Of a DNA stretch of 64,000 bases, positions 50,973 through 61,554 are shown one piece after another. Source of the DNA: Malurus cyaneus samueli (taxonomy: Eukaryota; Chordata; Aves; Passeriformes; Maluridae); the NCBI GenBank assembly GCA_009741485.1, contig CM019214.1, positions 56,524,894-56,588,893 on the forward strand, read 5' to 3'. Both the position numbers and the translations under genes were made by a program. The notes beneath the pieces are model-generated. The model searched no databases and was not told the DNA's origin. It saw nothing but the letters and a program-made list of their open reading frames with translations. Every line of letters begins with the position of its first letter. Within the stretch, counting starts at the first letter, position 1.

Positions 50973-51240
50973 GTTGCTTGCTCACTATCCCCTCATTAGG
51001 ATCAGGGGAAGAATCAGAATGGCAAAAGTGAGAAGATTCATGGGTCAAGAGAGTTTAACAAGGGGAAAAAAAAGTAGCAATCAAACAAGTAACTGATGCA
51101 AAAATAAGCTCTCAACAGTAGGAGATCAATGCCCAGCCAGTATATGAGCAATGGCAATCTTGGAAAAATTCCCAGAGAGCTCACCCTGTTCCCCACCACT
51201 TCCCAACTGGTTTGAGAGGAGTCAGCCCCTCCTCTGGTCC
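50973..51240 (-). mobile_element. Diverged LTR fragment (minus strand)
   Basis: Read on plus, GTTGCTTGCTCACTATCCCC is followed by GGGGAAGAATCAG, AAAAGTGAGAAGATTCATGG and GTCAAGAGAGTTTAACAAGG. Then come GATGCAAAAATAAGCTCTCA, GATCAATGCCCAGCCAGT and ATGAGCAATGGCAATCTTGG. This is the order of the 3' half of the LTR family of 2771-3362 and 61555-62064 in minus orientation. The promoter-side half is missing or unrecognisable after about 51240. Divergence is high, so both limits are approximate. Confidence 0.6.
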
Positions 51241-51771
51241 CCTACAGGCTGTTAAAAGCAAGTGTGCTCCATCCAAGCTACTTTCCCAGGCCAAAATGGA
51301 AAGCTATGTAAGTCTTTCGGGTCATGGAGGTGCAATGTACTCCTACTCAAAGAATAAGGCTTAAAATTATAATCTGATTTTGTAGTCAAGTCTCACTTCT
51401 TTAGATGGTTAAAGAGTTTTCCTGTATTTTTTTCTAAACATTTGAAGAGCTGTTGTGAGAAAATGACTTTTTGCCACAACATTGTCAGAAGGAAAAGTAC
51501 TGTGTGTTAACTATTCTGCCAATGCCTGAAGGGAGTAGAAATAATAATATATAACTACAGAAAAAAATTCTAGATAGTTGAAGTGATTATAATTTTTTCT
51601 AGGAAAAATCTTTGTTTCTATTGTTTTAAATGATTTTTAAACTATATATGTGTTCAAAATAATCTGCATCCTCTATGGAAATATGGAAAGTTTGCATTAA
51701 ATTCAAAATTACTTTTAAATATAGGGGAAGCTAGGTCTTTTGCACTCTTTTTTTTTTTTTTTAATTATTTT

Positions 51772-51808
<37 letters not shown>

Positions 51809-52491
51809 TTATTATTTCTTTAATTAAAAATAATTTTAAAATATCATTTTAGCACAAATATTTATGTTTATAATTAGTTATTAATACATTGTTAAACACT
51901 CATCTTACAGTCATCAGTATAATGTGTAATCCTCAAAAGAAACGTGCATTTAACAGCCACAACTGCCTAGGACTTAATTAAAGGACTAGAAAACTGAGGT
52001 TTAGGTAATGAATCAAGAGCCTCTTAATCAGTTTTATGGACACAGCTTGCATACAGTTTGGGGTAAAAAAGAAAGAAGTTAAGGCCAAGGTTAAAGCGGA
52101 AATTACATCAAAATAGGTGTTAGTGTTAGCCTGTCCTCTTTCCTGGGTTATTTGGGTAGACACTAGGAAGGAATTAATTGTACCGGAGACAATGAAGTAC
52201 ACAGATGTGAGAAATGAAGTCACATTTTGTGAGAAAATGGTAGGGGTTATATTATAATTGTGATTGAAAAGAGAAGGGATTTGGAGGTTTTGTCTCCATA
52301 ACAATTGAAGCAGTTTGTGAATAAAATTCTTCTGTAGTTTGACCCAAATTCAAAATTTCTTTTTATAAGTATAGTTTAATTTACTATGGAGACAGGAATG
52401 AAGATCTCCTAATTCATACTTTTATCAGGAGAAAACTCTGTGTGTGTGTATGTCTACAGATTGATTATGCCGAGCACTAGAGAGAGATTAT
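51241..52491. other. Unique AT-rich stretch with double poly-T
   Basis: No gene is recognised. A 108-codon minus-strand open frame at 51978-52304 has two hydrophobic patches but no family resemblance I can name. The stretch ends at the target-site duplication of the next LTR. Confidence 0.55.
51748..51806. repeat. Double poly-T tract
   Basis: 15 T at 51748-51762, a short AT-rich bridge, then 32 T at 51775-51806, followed by AT-rich sequence. It is one of four long T tracts within 4 kb. Confidence 0.95.
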
Positions 52492-53084
52492 TGCAGTGGA
52501 TTGACCTTGGCTGAATGCCAGATGTCCACCAAGCCACTCTATCACTCCTCCTTCTCAGCTGGACAAGGGAAAGAAAATAAGATGGGAACAACTCATAGAT
52601 TAAGAGAAGGCAGATTACTAAAAAAAAAAAAAAAACAAACCAAAAACTTGTGTGTCCAAGCAAAGTGAAAAAAAAGATAAAAAATTTTTATTTACTTCCC
52701 ATCAGCAAGCAATGCCTGGCCACTTTCTGGGAAGCAGGGCTTCATCATTCATAATGATTTCTCAGGAAGGCAAACATTGTACGTAGCAAATGCACCCCTG
52801 CCTTGTTTCTCTTTTTTTTTTTTTTTTTGGCTTTTACATCTGAGCTGAAATTCTGTGTAATATCCTTTAGGTCTGTTGTACCAGTTGCATCTCCTCCCAG
52901 GATTTTGCCCACCCCCATCCTCCTGGTGGGGTGCAGAATGTTGAAAACACTGCATTGATGCAGTGCCAGCCCTGCCCCACAGCAGCCAAAGCAATGGGGT
53001 GTTAATGACACCTTTCCAGCTACCAATGCAAAACACAGCACTGTGAGGGCAGCTGTGAACTCCATCTCAGCTACACCCAGTACA
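52492..53084 (-). mobile_element. Solo LTR with near-perfect target duplication (minus strand)
   Basis: On plus it starts TGCAGTGGATTGACCTTGGC and continues CACTCTATCACTCCTCCTTC, TTACTTCCCATCAGCAAGCA, CAGGATTTTGCCCACCCCCA and AACACTGCATTGATGCAGTG. It ends CTACACCCAGTACA at 53084. This is the reverse complement of a known type of avian LTR. Both ends are TG...CA, and the flanks read ATTAT before and ATTAC after (four of five bases match), as expected for a 5-bp target duplication with one substitution. It carries an internal poly-A (52620-52635) and poly-T (52812-52828). No internal retroviral sequence is present, so it is a solo LTR. Open frames of 95 and 139 codons inside it are shadows. Confidence 0.9.
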
Positions 53085-53313
53085 ATTACCCATAACACAC
53101 AGTCTGCCAGATATTCTTGACAAGTATTTTGGTTAACCTCACCAATTGGCTTACTTGGTGCCAATTAGTTTACATTCTCAGAGGAAGTGCTAACTTGGAA
53201 CTTATAACCATTTTTCAAACAACCATTTTTCAGACATCAGATTGACTACTGGTCATGAATGCCCCACATTTTAAAAGCTTGCAATTTCATATATTAGGTG
53301 TGGAGAGAAATCT

Positions 53314-53480
53314 CAAAATCACAGAAAAAAAAAAAAAAAGGTCTGAAGGACCTTGTTTACAACCAAGTTCCCACATGAAAAAAGGATAGTTTAAAGCCTT
53401 AAATGAGGTGCTCACAATTTCTCCAGTCAAGTTTTAAATATCTTCAAGGATGGAGATTCCACACTTCCTTCTATTCTTAA
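53314..53480 (-). mobile_element. CR1 LINE 3' end relic (minus strand)
   Basis: AAAATCACAGA, a 15-base A run, then AGGTCTGAAGGACCTTGTTT, a diverged middle, and ATATCTTCAAGGATGGAGAT followed by TCCACACTTCC. These match the order of a CR1 3' end read in reverse. The A run at 53325-53339 has replaced the usual GGTTGGAAAAG part. It sits between two LTRs of opposite orientation. Confidence 0.65.
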
Positions 53481-53563
53481 CAGCTGTCATTTCAGCTTCC
53501 TTAATGTGCAGTTTCAATTTCTTTTGTTGAAATTATTTTTTTTTGTTTTTACTTTTGTCTTTA

Positions 53564-54105
53564 TGTGTTTGTTTTAGGATAGAGTTAATATCCTTCATAT
53601 TACTTACTTTGGTGTTACTTTTGATTTGTTCCAGAAGCTGTGTTGATAACCCAGGAATATTTTGGCTATTGCTGAGTGTTTACACAGCCTCAAGGTTTTC
53701 CCTACTTCTCACCTCGCTCTACCAGTGAGGAGGCTGGGAGTACACAAGAAGCTTGAAGGGGACACAGCTGGGACTGCTGACCACAACTGATCAAAGGAAT
53801 ATTCCATCCTGTATGGCATCTAAAAAACTGGGGGAACCTTCAGAGTAATTTGTCTTTTTAAGTAACTGCCACACATATGAAGTCCTGCTTTCCTGGCCTT
53901 CCTGCCTAACCACTTCCCTACCGATGGGAAGCAGCAAAGGAATTCCTTTTTCTGCTTTCCTTGTGTGCATGGCTTTACCTATTAAACCATCTTTATCTCA
54001 GGAGTTTCCACTACAAGTCTTCTGATTCTCTCCCCCTTCCCACGAGTGAGAAGTGACTGACTGGCTGAATTGTGTTTAGTTGCCAGGTGAAGTTAAAGAA
54101 AGACA
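53564..54105 (+). mobile_element. Full-length solo LTR of an avian endogenous retrovirus (plus strand)
   Basis: It starts TGTGTTTGTTTTAGGATAGA, then GTTGATAACCCAGGAATATT, ATTGCTGAGTGTTTACACAG, TGGGAGTACACAAGAAGC and GGGACTGCTGACCACAACTG. The R/U5 part has CCTGCTTTCCTGGC, the poly-A signal ATTAAA at 53981-53986 and CATCTTTATCTCA. It ends GTTAAAGAAAGACA at 54105. The TG...CA length is 542 bp, within the range usual for avian LTRs. Both ends are present and no internal genes are seen, so it arose by LTR-LTR recombination (inference). Any target duplication is too decayed to call. Confidence 0.92.
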
Positions 54106-56817
54106 GTCCTTTTCCGTGAAAAACACAGAGCACAAAAGATTCAAGACGATAGATTTGATTGGAATTTGCTAGATCATTTGTATGAGGATAAACTGCAAAA
54201 TAATTTCTGAAATATTCAAAAGGAGTTGAAGAATACTCAGTTAACATATTTGTCATTAACTTCTTTTCAATAATAGGAAAAGGAAAAAATAAAAATCTAA
54301 AAAAGCCCACCAAAAGGTAAAGCAAGCCTTCAATGAGTTTCAAAGCCTTTTAAGTAGCAGAAATATGTTTTTGAAATAAGACAAAGATGACATAGCTACT
54401 CCTCTCATGCTATGTCACCTGGATTAATTTATATAATAGGTGGGCAGGCAAGCTTGTTAAGAAATTCTATACATTGAGAATTTAATTATCAAATCCTCAG
54501 GTAACCAGATAATCTGCTTTAATAATGTGCAACAAACAAAATTTCCTGGAACAATGAATAATGGAAAATTGTGCTGGGGATTACCATATTAATACTATAC
54601 AATACCAAACATAATGCAGAAGTAGACCTTTCTTTCTCCATTAAGTACTAATGCAAATAAAAAAGAAGACAGAATATTCTGACTGTTTCTATCTTGCCAA
54701 AGAAGATGAGGCTGATTAATGGGCCGCAAAGTGAGCAGCTGAAGTTGGAATATTAATACCTACAAAAATTTCAGTAAAATGTATTTTTTTTATCTTAAGA
54801 AATCTGATTTTGTTGTAAAGAATTGGTTTTCCTTTGTTCATAGTTTTATATTATATTTGAAGCAGCATGTTTAGGGTGGTTTTTTTTTGACAAGTTATGG
54901 ATCATTTGCAATGTTCTGCTCCTGGCCTTGAAAAAATGACCACTAATATTCTTCTTGTTGAACCTGTGCCAGTAGTTCTTGCTGTTTTGTGCAGCAGAAA
55001 AAAAGTTACCTCCTACAGCAGAGACTCTTTGAAATACTGTGAATATATAAGGCTGACACTTCTGATTCAAACCAACCTAGAAACTGTTAAGCAAGGCTTT
55101 CCTGCCAGGCATCATATGAGGAGAGTAAAATATTTCTATGAGCTTGTGAGGGAGGAATACAGAACTTGCTCTAAATATAGGCAGCATTTTTATGCAGTTT
55201 GAAGTTATAAATGGAGTTAGGCAAAAGGAGGATGGGGTTGGTGGGGAGAGGATGCAATTTCAGGGGCTGTGATGGGGACTCTGTGTCTGTAATGTGTTTC
55301 TGTCAACAACTAATCAGAAGTGCATTCTAGTTATCTGCATAGGTGATTTCACATTGCAGTTTAGCAATTGCTTATCTGGGGATCTAGAAGAGCAGCATGA
55401 TTCCAATAAATGGGAATAAATGCTACTTTGCAGACAGCAACCCTGGTGGCAGTACACCACCATTCTGTTCCTCATCTTCAGAGGCCAGATCAGTGCTGTG
55501 CACTGCTGCAATCATCAAATGACCCAAACACCTGGGAAGGGCTATAGCCTCATTATTTTTAGATATTACTTTTCTTCCTTCAAACACAGAAATGGGCTTG
55601 GTCACTGCTGAAAATAAGCAAGAATTTAAAATTCATCAAAATCAAATACTCTGTGTGTGCTAAAAGACTCATTCTCCAAAGCAGATTTAGCCTAGTGAAT
55701 CATATCCTGTTACCTATATCACTCTTCCATAAGTAGTCTTTTGCTATCAGGTCTGCACACAGATCATCTTGATTTTTTGTTTCACTGCATTAAGTGAAAA
55801 ACTTCAATAACAGAAAGAGAAATAGACCATAAAATAGAGACATATTTCTTTTGCTTCAAACTACTGCATCACATGGTATATGAGTCTGGTGAATATGAAG
55901 GTGGAGAAGAAATCATCTTCCAATCTACTTAAAATTTCTGGTCTGGATTGAGGTCAAATAACAACTTTACAAAGTTTCTCCCTGCACATCAAAGCACATG
56001 CATTCACCATCTGGTTCTTTGCATTATATATACTTCTCTCTCTGTTGCAGTTTTAGAAAAAAAATACTTTCTAGACCATACTGTCTTCAGGAAAAAAGGT
56101 CAGAAATCAGGAACCTCTTCCTGTAACAGAAATCCCATATCTATATTTATGTCCTGCAAATTTAGTTCAAAAGAGTGCACTGATAGGAAACTTCCAAAGC
56201 AGAAAGAGGACAAAAACAACATGCTGTGACATTTCTAGCAGAAGAATCCTGGTAAAAACAAAACAAAACCTATCTGATATGAAGTTCTTACACGTGGACC
56301 AGAATTTCACTGTTAGAAATCTGTCAGTATCATCTCCAGCTCTGGGGAAAAAAAATAATCTAGTGTTCTAGAATATTTATGATCTGGACTTCAAATAATT
56401 AGAGTGATAAACATGTTTTTAAAGAACAGTATTTTTTTTTTCTTTATGAAATAGGAGAGACTATTTTAAGAATATTCCTCAGTTCATGTTGCTACATGAT
56501 AACACATATGTAGTACTTTTGATATTTTGAAAAACTTTTAGAAAAACCAAACTGTAAAACAACATAAAAGACAAGTGAAAAAAAAAGAAATAAAATTTTC
56601 AACCCTTGAGATTATTTGAAAAGCCTCTGCTTTCAGTAACCAGTGGTGAGATGGTACAATTAACACTAATTAGGAAAGAATTAGCATCCTTTGAAGCTAC
56701 AAACATAATGACGGGGCACATAAAGTCAACACACCAGCAGATCATACTCTGAAGTCAAAATTTTTTATTTTGAAATACAGAAATCAGGTGAAGCTGATGA
56801 CAGAGTAGAACAGGAAT
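54106..56817. other. Unique non-coding stretch
   Basis: No firm gene is recognised. 54430-54770 has octamer and homeodomain motifs (see findings). The 101-codon open frame at 54897-55202 begins with ATG, but its first third seems to be antisense to a decayed CR1, so I do not call it. 55220-55290 is G-rich. Confidence 0.55.
54890..55010 (-). mobile_element. Possible CR1 relic (minus strand)
   Basis: On the minus strand, CTACTGGCACAGGTTCAAC and TTCAAGGCCAGGAGCAG resemble the CR1 order 'actggcacaggttgccc ... ttcaaggccaggttgga'. The stretch is short and diverged. Chance similarity is possible. Confidence 0.3.
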
Positions 56818-57180
56818 TAGAATAGATTATTTCAGTTGGAAGAAATATACAACTATCATCCAGTCCCAACTAACTGACCAATTCAGGGCTGATGAAAAGT
56901 TAAAGTGCATTATTAAGGGCATTTTCCAAATGTCTTATAAATGTTGATAGACTTGGGACACCTATCGCCTCTCTAGGAAGCCTGTCCTGCTGGTCGACCA
57001 TCCTCTCAGGAAAGAAGTGCATAATGCAGCTTCCAACCTTCCCATCCATCCTACTAATGAGGATCAGAAAAAAGAGTCCAGCACTCCCTGTCCACTCCCT
57101 CTCCTCAGGAAGCTGTAGAAAGCAATGAGGTCTCCCCTCAGACTGGTTTAAATATGGGAGAAAATGAGCATACCCAGCTG
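56818..57180 (-). mobile_element. CR1 LINE 3' end (minus strand)
   Basis: Plus reads as the reverse complement of CR1. The landmarks are AGAATAGATTATTTCAGTTG, CATCCAGTCCCAACTAACTG, AGGAAGCCTGTCCTG, CAGGAAAGAAGTGCATAATG, CTCCTCAGGAAGCTGTAGAA and AGCAATGAGGTCTCCCCTCA. It is moderately diverged with several small indels. The 105-codon minus-strand frame is a decayed remnant or chance. Confidence 0.85.
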
Positions 57181-57689
57181 GAAAAAAGTTTCTGAAGTGC
57201 ATCCTGCAGCAAACCATACCTTGCTGAAGATAGAGTACTCAGAGTTCTATCTCCTTTCCAATATTAGATGACAATATCTACATTTATTTTGCCTTGGTTA
57301 AACATACAGATGTTAGCTGTTTAAGCTTGAGCAGGTCATTCTTGCTGTCTTAAACAGATCAATTATTTTTTTCCTGACAAATCTGCCTCTTTCAGTGGCT
57401 TCTTTACAAATAAAGAATCTTACAGTGTTTAGGAATGATTATGGCAGCTGAGGCTAGAGAACACATATTCCATTTTCTGCTATGGAATTAAAAATGTCGA
57501 GGGAAGCCTGGGATTGTGATCCATGCTCTCAAACACTGTGCCTCATTCTAACCTTTGAAAGCCAGGTTTCAAGGAACCTGATTGAAAACTTAAGTGCTCA
57601 CTTCCATTTGGGAAGTTTAAGATTTGAACTAGTATATACTTTAAGGTCTGGACTCCCCAGCACACGAGATATGGACATACTGTGAGAGT
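57181..57689. other. Spacer between two CR1 copies
   Basis: About 500 bp of unique sequence between oppositely oriented CR1 copies. I see no exon or repeat in it. Confidence 0.5.
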
Positions 57690-58438
57690 CTAGCAAAAAG
57701 CCACCAAGGTGTTTAAAAGAGTGACTGAAGCACCTCTCCTCTGAGGAAAAGCTGAGAGAGATGGCACTGTTCAGCCTAGATCACCTCAGGGATATCTCCT
57801 GGATATTTTCATTGATATCTCAGGGACATATTCAATATATATTAATACAAGAAGGATGGATGCAAAGAGGATGGAGCCAGACTCTCTCAGCAGTGCCCAG
57901 TAAGAAGTACCAGAGGCAATGGGCACAATCTGAAATGCAGGAAACATGTTAATGAGATTATTGTCTAAAGGACAAAGGACTTCCTATAGGATGTAGTGAG
58001 AAAAAGATTTTGAAACAAAAAAAAAAAAAAAAAAAAAAGAAAAAGAAAAAAGGACATGGGGTTTACATAAAATTTAGGATGAAGTGTTGGAAAGAAAATT
58101 GTGAAAATGTGTGAAATTTATTATGGGATGATTAGGGAAAGGGTCAAAGGCAGGGATGAAGGTGTCTTGGAAAGAGCAAGTTGGGTAGGGAAAGAGGGAA
58201 AAGGGGCTCAAAGTCACTGATTGTATGCAAGCAAACTTTCGCAGGAAACATTTTTTTTTTTTTTTACTGTGAGTGTGACTGAGCACTGGCACAAGTTGCC
58301 AAGAAACATTGCAGTGTTTCTACCCTTGGAGATACTACAAAATTTCTGGATGTAAAAAGTCTGGGCAAGTGACTCTAGGTGGCCCTGCTTGAATGATGAC
58401 CTCCAGTGATCACTTTCAGCCTCAATATTCTGTGACTG
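57690..58438 (+). mobile_element. CR1 LINE 3' part, interrupted by an insertion (plus strand)
   Basis: Landmarks left of the break are GTGACTGAAGCACCTCTCCT, GAGGATGGAGCCAGACTC, AGAGGCAATGGGCACAATCT and GAAATGCAGGAAACATG. Landmarks right of it are TACTGTGAGTGTGACTGAGC, ACTGGCACAAGTTGCCAAGA, CTTGGAGATACTACAAAAT, CTAGGTGGCCCTGCTTGAAT and the end CTCAATATTCTGTGACTGAT at 58438. CR1 runs continuously across this point in intact copies, so about 57957-58240 is extra sequence. Confidence 0.85.
57957..58240. other. Insertion of unknown origin inside a CR1
   Basis: About 280 bp with no CR1 similarity, containing a 22-base poly-A (58017-58038) and a purine-rich body. Immediately right of it the CR1 resumes in a poly-T expansion (58251-58265). 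It could be a retroposed fragment or filler DNA. I do not recognise its source. Confidence 0.55.
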
Positions 58439-60082
58439 ATATAAAAGGCAGATCTTGACTCCAAAATATCACATTTTGTTACAAAAACAAAAATATTGCT
58501 CCATTCCACGAAGAATATGATCCTTCTATAAATTAGAAATGTGCAGAGCATGCAAGCATTACTTTGGAAAGATAGTCTTTGGCTGTGTTGGAAATGCTCA
58601 TAAATAATGGTGGGGCTAGGACTTTGGAAAAATTTTTGACCATTTAATTTTTTTTATCCGAGTAAAATTTGGAGCAGGGGACTTGGAAGAGGAATCTTCA
58701 GAACACAATTATGGCCATACCCCTAATATCTTTTTCCTCTTGATCTCAGTGTCACAAATGTTTGTGGAATTACACAAAAAAATTCAACTAACTTGTGGAA
58801 TAACACTGTCAATAAACTAGAGCGTGATAGGGATTGCTTAACAATTTACTAAATGTAGCACAATGCTTTAACTAGGTCTATGAAAAAGGCCTATGAGGTG
58901 CGACTCGGAAAATCGCTTAGACTTTTTCTGTGCTTGGTTGATTGTGTTTTAAAGGGCATCTGACATTGTTCAGGGCACCCACCTCTAAATTCATACCACC
59001 CAGGTTCAGAAGTGTGAGCAGCTTGTCTAAGCTAACAGTGCAGTTGCCCCAGGCTCCTACTCTGTGCTTGTATTCCCAGTTACAGCTTCCATTTCAACAC
59101 TTTGCTCTGAGGTAGGTGAACCTTAGCAATGTTGATAGATGCCATGTCTCTCATTTGGTGTAAAAAAACCCATCACCTTGTCTACATCCTTTATAGCTGA
59201 AACAGTAATGTCTGTTGGCTGTAAAAAGATAGAGACAGAGCTGGAGTAAGTTATCTGTGTTTTCCTATACTTTGCTATAAAGAGAGGCTTACTGTGATCT
59301 GGTGATAAACTCAGACATGCAGGAGTGTCTGGACTGAAGCCCTGTGAAGGAAATTGCAAGCTGCAATGGAAAAAAAACACAGAGAGGAACAATATACAGA
59401 GAGACACAGACACAAAATATTGTTTTCAGTGCCATTTCGACATGGAAGTTTTTGAGCTAAGTGTCAGAACTGTGTGGAAAAGGGATAGAAACTGTGAGAA
59501 AGGAAAATGGAAAGAGCAGTGGCATTTTATTTTGTCATTGATTCTATCCTTTCATGACACTGTCTTCAGGGAAAGAATATGTTGTATATTCTTAAAATAA
59601 CTTTGAGGCATCTCACTCAGCAAAATACTCTAAAATATCACTAGCATTCCCTCATAATGGCTAATCACTTAGATTTAAAAACTACTTAGAGGTAACTTGG
59701 AAATGGAGATTGAAGACATCTGAAGGCCAATTTGTTTTAATGTAAGATCCATAATTTTATAGCAGATGTGTCAGGTATATTGAATAGTCTTAATATGGTT
59801 ACATCTTTGTATTACCATAAAGGGAAAAAAACAAGACTGAAAATTTAAGAATATTCTCTTTCCCTGCTTTTAGACTTCAAAATAGAAAGAAACTCATTTT
59901 CCATTAAAAAAAAAATAAAAAAAAAAAAGATAAAGAATACTATTAAATGTTTGGCACACTGTAATGTCTTGATTCAGATTATGACCCAAAGTCAGCTCAA
60001 AACATTGTAATTCTGTCATTGACTTTGGTGGGATTTTGGTCAAAATTTACTTGTGAATAAAACAGATAAATAACCTAAAGTG

Positions 60083-60089
60083 AAAAAAA

Positions 60090-60109
<20 letters not shown>
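60083..60109. repeat. Poly-A tract of 27 bases
   Basis: An uninterrupted A run followed by an A/G-rich tail. No retroposon body is recognised. Confidence 0.95.
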
Positions 60110-60122
<13 letters not shown>

Positions 60123-60698
60123 TTCAGTGTTGTATGAAATGGTTTTAGAGATGAAAGTAGATTTGGGACTAACTGTCTGTGCAACAAAATGAACAATGTA
60201 AATGTGTTTCTAAAACTCTTTGAAAATAAATAATACAATGATCTTTTATCTTGGTGTGAAATATAGAAGCAGTATGAGCTGTATTATTATTATAGCAACA
60301 TACAATTACTAAGAATGCACTGTAAACAGTCATGTAAACACAAATCCCTGAAAGTTTATTCACTACAATTTTGAAAAAAGCACAGACAGAAAGATTTAAA
60401 TAAATTCATCCGAATTCATATCGGCATTTTTATATTTTCAGATATGACATAAACCTATTAAAATTTTGGCTCTTTTTTCTGTTATTGTGAAAGCTTCCTT
60501 TTGAAAATCTTTCCTTCCAAACAAATACATTATGCAAACATCCAGTTCCCATGAAAATAATCTCATTAAAAACCTTTCATAAATAATATTTGATTTTTGT
60601 GTCTTAATTCTGTCTTGAGAAGCACAGACACACATTCTGACCTGCTGCGGTCAGACTTGTTTTTCTGACCTTTTTTCCTTGTTCTGTTTCTTTTCCAG

Positions 60699-60773
60699 AA
60701 GTGTCACTGCCAAATCACTGCTGCTCAGTGTGCTGAAGAAAAGCTGGCTTTCTCACCATGTGTTGCTCAACTG
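60699..60773 (+). other. Candidate internal exon of 75 bp (unconfirmed)
   Basis: Seen in the sequence: a pyrimidine-rich tract at about 60669-60696 ending in CCAG (60695-60698). A branch-point-like CTGAC lies about 30 bases upstream of the AG. After the 75-bp segment there is a GTAAAGT donor at 60774. The length is a multiple of three. Frame 1 is open and codes for 25 residues starting Lys-Cys-His-Cys, with cysteines at positions 2, 4, 11 and 21. The third frame is also open. I recognise no protein family. It could be an alternative or terminal coding exon, an exon of a long non-coding RNA, or a pseudo-exon, since strong but unused splice pairs are common in vertebrate introns. No partner exon was identified in the window. 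Confidence 0.3.
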
Positions 60774-61554
60774 GTAAAGTGTGCATTAGACTGCAATTCC
60801 TTCCATCTATTCTCTATAGCATTTCTCAGACAGGGAAGGTAAAAATCCCTTTATTTTGATCTTTTCCTAACTAAGCTTAACATCTGGAATCACTCTTCTT
60901 TTTATGAGAGTGATTTGAAAACAACTCAGGGATTAATGTAAGCATATATTCAAGTGGGAGGATTGTCAGCTTCTGAGTTAAATATATCAGGTGATATATG
61001 TCAATTATAACAAGCTTTTTCTTCAGGGAAAAGAAAGTGCTGTATCAGTAGTGAAGTAGTCTGTGTAGAAAATCTCTTTGCTTAGTGGTGCTTACATATG
61101 TGTATGTACATGGCAATGATCTTCCTCATTTCTTCTGAAAAAAATTTGTAAGAGGACCATCTAAATTTTGTGGGGATCAAGTATAGCAATAACTAGATTT
61201 TTGAAGGTAACTGCTGGTTTTTCTTATCTTCTGTCTTTTTTATTTTTGTTTCTATTAAATAGTGCTGAAATACAGGAGGAACTGCAACTTTCGCTTTAAC
61301 CCTCTGCTGTATTATCTAATCCCAAAACTAATCTTACTGTGGAAAATAATAAGCATTTTTGGGGTCAGATTTAATCTGATGCATTTCTGCGTATGATGTC
61401 AGAATGCATCTGCAGTTCAACTCATTCTACTGCTGAATTCAGAATCACATGCAATAGCCCTATGTGCCTCTACCCTTAAAGAGATTCTTGATGAAAGTCC
61501 CATCCCGACTCTTACCCTGATGAGGGTGTGCACACAGTAATTCCAGGGGTCAGG

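Larger units (their letters stand above)
58439..61554. other. Unique stretch with poly-A tracts and a candidate exon
   Basis: It includes A-rich tracts at 59906-59928 and 60083-60109. It also contains the exon-like unit at 60699-60773, listed separately. No other gene signal was recognised. Confidence 0.55.

Noticed and set aside
51978..52304. 108-codon minus-strand frame with hydrophobic patches, considered as a mitochondrial insertion or receptor fragment
   Set aside because: It does not resemble any mitochondrial protein or receptor motif I know. It is most likely a chance frame.
52745..53164. 139-codon minus-strand frame
   Set aside because: It lies inside and beyond a solo LTR and includes a poly-Lys run from the poly-T tract.
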